From Apricaphanius iberus (lineage: Eukaryota > Chordata > Actinopteri > Cyprinodontiformes > Aphaniidae): a stretch of 64,000 nt of DNA. The position numbers and the translations under genes are program-made. The notes beneath the pieces are model-generated. The model made no database searches. It saw only the letters and a list, made by a program, of their open reading frames with translations, and had not been told where the DNA came from. Positions 59,441 through 64,000 of the stretch are shown piece after piece. How positions within the stretch are numbered: the first letter of the stretch is position 1; each line of letters starts with the position of its first letter. The DNA is taken from contig JAPXFQ010000187.1 in NCBI GenBank assembly GCA_028564705.1, positions 1-64,000 of the forward strand. The letters are read 5' to 3'.

Positions 59441-62139
59441 AGCTATATCTCTAAAAAAACTGTCCAGATCCCTTTGATAATAATAACAAAATTTGAATAT
59501 TTGTAAAGCATTGGGATTGTATTTACATTTTAAAAATGTGAGCTTATGTCAATACATGATATAGAGCAAACTGACTTATATGGGATTCCAGTTAAAACGA
59601 GGTAAAATCTTTGGGAACGATTATAACTAAAGATACTAAAACCAGAGAGGACTTAAATATTTTACCTGTAATAAAAAAGTAAATCTATACTCAACTCCTG
59701 GTTGCAGGCAACTCCTTGCAGGCAGAAGCTCTGATGGAAATTCTCTACCAGCTACTGTACAAACTACTTTGAGCTGTTTGGGAGGTTTCAGTGCATCTCT
59801 TGAAGATGATGTGGAATTGTGTAACTACACGATCCCCTATGTTGTCAAATACAGTATGATCCATCTCTGCCAACCACCCTTCACAGAATACTTTCATATT
59901 ATCTGATCCAGAATGTTTGCAAACTAAATTGAAACAGCACAAAATCCTTTGTAGAAATGATCAGATTATTATTCACATGATAAATATTCAAAATAGTTTT
60001 ATTAAAATTCAGATAGTTTTAGGAAAAGTCAGGGACCAACAAGGCTTTGTTACTTAATTTGACAAAGTTATTTAATATGCATATTTCAAAAGGGTCAAAA
60101 TGTTTACTTGACTATTCAGAATGATCAAAACCTCATTTTGACAGAGGCACGGTCAACTGATAGTCAATATAACATCTTATGTTTGACTGCATTTATAAGT
60201 TAACAGATAAAAAAAAGGGGGTTCTTGAGCTAACGTGGAAAAATTTGAGCATAGCTACTGTATCACATCACCATGATGTGAAGATCTACAGAGCTACTCC
60301 GCTAATGAGTTAGCACTAATTTAAGTCTGAAAACATCACTTTAAATGAATAATGCGCACTTCAATACAGCGGTAACTCACTGCGAAACGTGCTGAAACCA
60401 AATATGGAACAAAACCGTATAAACAACCATAAATACAGTGGTTTTATACTCTTTGCATCTCAACATAGGGGCTACTGGCTATCAGCAAGACCGAGCTGAC
60501 AACCGAAGCAGATGTGGGAATCTCTATGGAGCGCTTCTGAACAAGTTTACAAGTACAGTCAAAAGAACAAAACATCAAACTGACAGCGTGTCAGTTGGTA
60601 AATTATCAAACAATTTTTCTGGCACTGTATCGCATCATCATGCCCAAATAACTCAGGAGCAAGAATTTATTACTTACCAATCCAGTAGCAACGTGTCTAG
60701 TTCAGCATCCATACATCCTCCTTTATCTCACAGCGGCTGACACACAAAACTGAAAAGTTGTAACACTGGGTTTTAGAAGCTAATCCTACTTTGACCTAAA
60801 TTAAGAAACAGTTTGACAGAAAGATCTTCCACAGCAGTGAAGGGAAGGAATCATTCACTTAGGCGAAGCGTTCTGTACACATTTCGCATGTGCCGCTGCC
60901 AGTGTCAGACGATACCATTCAGTAAGGGAGAGGGGTGAAATGATAATATCATTCATAATTCGATGATTTTTTTAATATATCGAATCCCAACCATATATAA
61001 TTTGCTTATTTTAACAGATCAAATTAAATATTTCATTAAAAAAACTTACACAAGACAGTACATACCCTGTCTGTGCCGGGCCCTCAGAATCGTCGTAACC
61101 CCCCCTGACGGCGCCCATGCACAGCATACATATAAATAAACCTTAATACATCAGCATTTATACAGTTTAACATTGGGCTTAATCTTATTTTTAGCCTACT
61201 GTAGCATTAGCTCAACATTTAAGTGGTCCAGCTGGTCTCCGGTCTTTGTAGGCTTGTTTTGGAGTAAGACAAAAGCCGTAGACTAAGCAGTATGTTGAAC
61301 ATCACCATCCTATCCTCCATTGTTAAATGCGTAGCCTAGCAACATACACCCTACTCACTAAAGCAGACCTCTGTGATCGTAAACTGGCTATCAGTAAAAT
61401 AAAACACCTATCTTTAACGCTTCTCTATTCTTGCATTGTCCCTAATCCACATATCAAAAGTCAGGCTGTCTTTCTGTTGTAGCAGGGTGTGTGTAAAACC
61501 GAACAGTTCTGTACACATAGTGTTTGTCTCGACTTCGGAGAGAACTTCCGGGTCAGGTCACTCGCCTCAAACAAAAATACCAAATTTAAAAATGAGCTCT
61601 TGTTATCCGTTGTTTCCATTTTCGTTTTGTGATAAAAAACGAAAAATCAGATAACGGTTCGTGATCCGTTTTTTCGTGTGCCAAAAACATATGCTGTTCT
61701 GGGGCGGAAATTACGTGAACATAAACTCTTTCACGCTGATCATGTCCCCAGTAGCAAATGAGCTCTAAGACGTAAAATTAGGCTCACTCCGAAAACGAAA
61801 AGTCTGAATTGAAACTGAAAACTGAGGACTGAAAGCAAAGGGGAAGAGAAACGTAAAAAATGGGCAAAAACAATGTCTATTTTTCAAGTTCAAATTGTTT
61901 TCAAATTTGCTAATTTTTTTTAAATTTACAATGTCTATTTTTCAAGTTTACAATCTGCTTTTTTTCATTCACTTTATGCTGATCCTGATTTGGCCCAATA
62001 CATGTTGGGAATTGCACAAAAATGTAAATACAACTTGACAGTTAGTTTGGGGGGGATTTTCTTTTTTTTCTGAATTTGTCTGTCTTGTTTTTCAATTGTT
62101 TGTATTCATAATAATGAAAAAATTCAATAAAAAGAGTGT
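59441..62139. other. unassigned DNA
   Basis: About 2.7 kb with no supported gene or named element. The region 61590-61670 contains an imperfect inverted repeat around 'cgttttgtgataaaaaacg'. Open frames at 59745-59942, 60438-60740 and 61436-61654 carry no family motif. Confidence 0.35.
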
Positions 62140-64000
62140 TAAAAAAAAGTTAATTCTACTAGAGCAAAGTATAAAAATCTCATAAAGACAACTACAACTC
62201 CGATTGAACAGAAAAATGAACAAATTAAATTTGGTTTACTAAACATAAGATCTCTCCCCTCAAAAACACTCTTTGTAAATGACTTAATTTGTGATAATAA
62301 TATTGATCTGTTTTGTCTTGCAGAGACATGGTTGTAGGAAGTTGTAGGAGGTTGAGTAGCCACCATCTTTCATTCAGACTTACTAATTAATCCCCCCAAA
62401 AATACTAGTAACAGTTCCTTTGAGCATTTAATCTTTAGCCTTCCTCGTACACATAACAAAGCAGTAAAGACACTTTTGTTCATGGTCTTGTATCGTCCAC
62501 TAGGCCCTTATTCTGAATTTTTAGATCAGATATCAGATTTTCTATCTGACTTAGTTTTAAACACTGATAAAGTTATTATAGTTGGAGACTTCAATATCCA
62601 TGTTGATAGTGACAGTGATAGTCTAAATACTGCTTTTAACTTTATCTTAGACTCAATAGGCTTTACTCAAAATGTGCAGGGACCAACCCACTGTTGTCAC
62701 CACACTTTAGATCTTGTGTTGACTTATGGCATTGACTGTGAAGAAATAACAGTCTTTCCACATAACACTATCCTGTCTGATCAATTTCTGATCACTTTTA
62801 AACTAACTCTAACTGACCATTTCAAACCTGAAAGAAAATGTAAATATACCAGACAATACTGTATCAAGTTTTAAATAAGCTTTTCCAACTTTAATTCCCT
62901 CAGTATATAAAAGTACAATAGAAAATAGTGATTTAACTCCTGACCCCTCACAACTTGACATTTTAGTTCATACGTTAATTCCTCCCTGCGTCTGGCAATA
63001 GACAAAGTTGCCCCCTTGAAAAGGAAGGTGGCTAGATTAGCTCCCTGGTTTAATTTAGAGCTACGTACCCTAAAGCAGACTTTTAGAAAACTAGAGAGAA
63101 AATGGCGCTCCACGCATTTACAGGATTCTTATTTAGTGTGGAAAAATAGTCTATTGCTATATAAAAAGAGCTTTCGAACAGCCAAAACAGCATAGTTTTC
63201 ATCCTTAATGAAGAATAAAAACAATCCTAGGTTTTTTTTATTACATTTGCCAAACTCACAAAGGATCAAAGCTCTATCGAGTCAACCAGTCCCCCAGCTC
63301 TTAGTAGTGACGACTTCATGCAATTTTTTATAAATAAAATAGACTATAAAAAGTAAGATAAATGGGAACCTTCCCAATATGCTTGCTTCTTCCTTAGTTA
63401 ATGAGGCAGCATCCAAAATGGTTTAACCTAATATATGCTTGAACTGCTTGAATGCAGCCGAACTTTGAGATCTACTAAAATTATTAGCTTAATCAAAACC
63501 TTCAACTTGCATGTTAGACCCAGACCCAACTAAACTTTTAAGAGGTTTCCCCTTTGATTGTTGCTCCAATTTGAGATATAATGAATTTATCCTTAGTCAA
63601 TGGATATGTACCACAGGAGTTTAAGATAGCTGTAATTACACCTCTACTTAAGAAACCATCTCTTGATCCAAACGACTTAAGTAACTATAGACCGATATCT
63701 AATCTTCCCTTCTTATCTAAAATTCTTGAGAAAATAGTTGCACATAAGATGTGTGAGCATTTAAACACTAATGAGCTGTTTGAGAAGTTTCAGTCAGGTT
63801 TTAGATCTCACATTAAAGAAGTCTCTAGGATTTCCTTTTTTCACCTGAGGAATATTGCAAAAATTAGAACCATCCTGTCCAGGAGTGATGCTGAAAAACT
63901 AGTCCATGCCTTTGTTACTTCAAGGCTGGATTACTGTAACCCTTTATTATCAGGTAGTCCAAAGAATACAATTAAATGTTTTCAGTTAGTCCAAAATGCT
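62140..64000 (+). mobile_element. L2-type LINE, internally deleted, runs off the window
   Basis: The plus-strand order is endonuclease start ([20 protein letters not shown], then [10 protein letters not shown]), endonuclease body at 62476-62874, then RT entry text at 63590-63805 ([38 protein letters not shown]). It then jumps straight to the post-RT region ([14 protein letters not shown]) at about 63815. The RT palm is missing. The copy continues past the window end. Confidence 0.75.
62476..62874 (+). pseudogene. L2-type LINE endonuclease fragment
   Basis: The 132-codon frame reads MFMVLYRPLGPYSEFLDQIS, then VIIVGDFNIHVDSDSDSLN and THCCHHTLDLVLTYGIDCEE. The final motif is LSDQFLITF, where active APE-type endonucleases have Asp-His. 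The His is Gln here, so the catalytic site is already damaged besides the deletion downstream. Confidence 0.75.

Noticed and set aside
59745..59942. Cys-rich 65-codon minus-strand frame
   Set aside because: I could not connect it to any family or to neighbouring exons; chance remains likely.

Overview
This window looks like teleost fish chromosomal DNA, probably neoteleost. It is AT-rich and contains GT-AG introns. It is dense in fish-type transposable elements: L2, Rex3, Rex1-like and L1 LINEs, Tc1/mariner, hAT and DIRS elements, a Ty3/gypsy element, tRNA-headed SINEs and MITEs. The only complete host genes I can support are three two-exon olfactory trace amine-associated receptor (TAAR-type) GPCR genes at 14.1-15.2 kb (+), 29.5-30.7 kb (-) and 40.3-41.6 kb (+). 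A fourth TAAR survives as an exon-2 fragment near 13.1-13.2 kb (-). I read the window as part of a TAAR cluster that has been expanded and broken up by repeats.

The three receptors share one architecture. A short first exon encodes the extracellular N-terminus and TM1. A phase-2 intron of 124-233 bp follows at the end of TM1, and a second exon encodes the rest. The predicted lengths are 328, 327 and 326 aa. Genes 2 and 3 carry acidic residues at both 3.32 and 5.42, the pair known from diamine-sensing fish TAARs. Gene 1 has Ser at 3.32 but keeps Asp 5.42, the pattern described for the large fish clade with non-classical amine recognition. TATA-like boxes lie 43-60 bp upstream of all three start codons.

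Layout. 0-4 kb: unassigned DNA plus LINE tails, one with a clear 13-bp target duplication. 4.0-6.0 kb: an internally deleted Ty3/gypsy element with both LTRs. 7.3-7.8 kb: a TA-flanked MITE. 9.4-10.6 kb: a hAT relic. 10.7-13.5 kb: two opposed L2-type LINE ends, one split by a TTA-flanked MITE and the other by a 558-bp segment holding the TAAR fragment. 14-15.2 kb: TAAR 1. 17.6-19.2 kb: a Tc1 element with both termini. 21.5 kb: a gypsy pol scrap. 23.8-28.4 kb: two LTR-like copies and two SINEs with target duplications. 29.5-30.7 kb: TAAR 2. 32.2-34.9 kb: a nearly complete hAT element whose transposase gene has an intron. 35.7-39.98 kb: degraded L2, Tc1 and hAT-MITE pieces. 40.3-41.6 kb: TAAR 3. 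43.3-53.3 kb: Rex1-like, Rex3 and L1 LINEs, including an 883-codon Rex1-like ORF. 53.6-57.6 kb: a doubly deleted DIRS-type element inserted in a Tc1 relic. 58.0-59.4 kb and 62.1-64.0 kb: further L2 LINE copies.

Functionally, the TAARs would be G-protein-coupled chemosensory receptors of olfactory neurons. The rest of the window is mobile DNA, mostly dead. The best preserved copies (hAT, Rex1-like LINE, Tc1, 517-bp SINE) point to fairly recent activity. I identify families from remembered conserved motifs only; no database search was possible.
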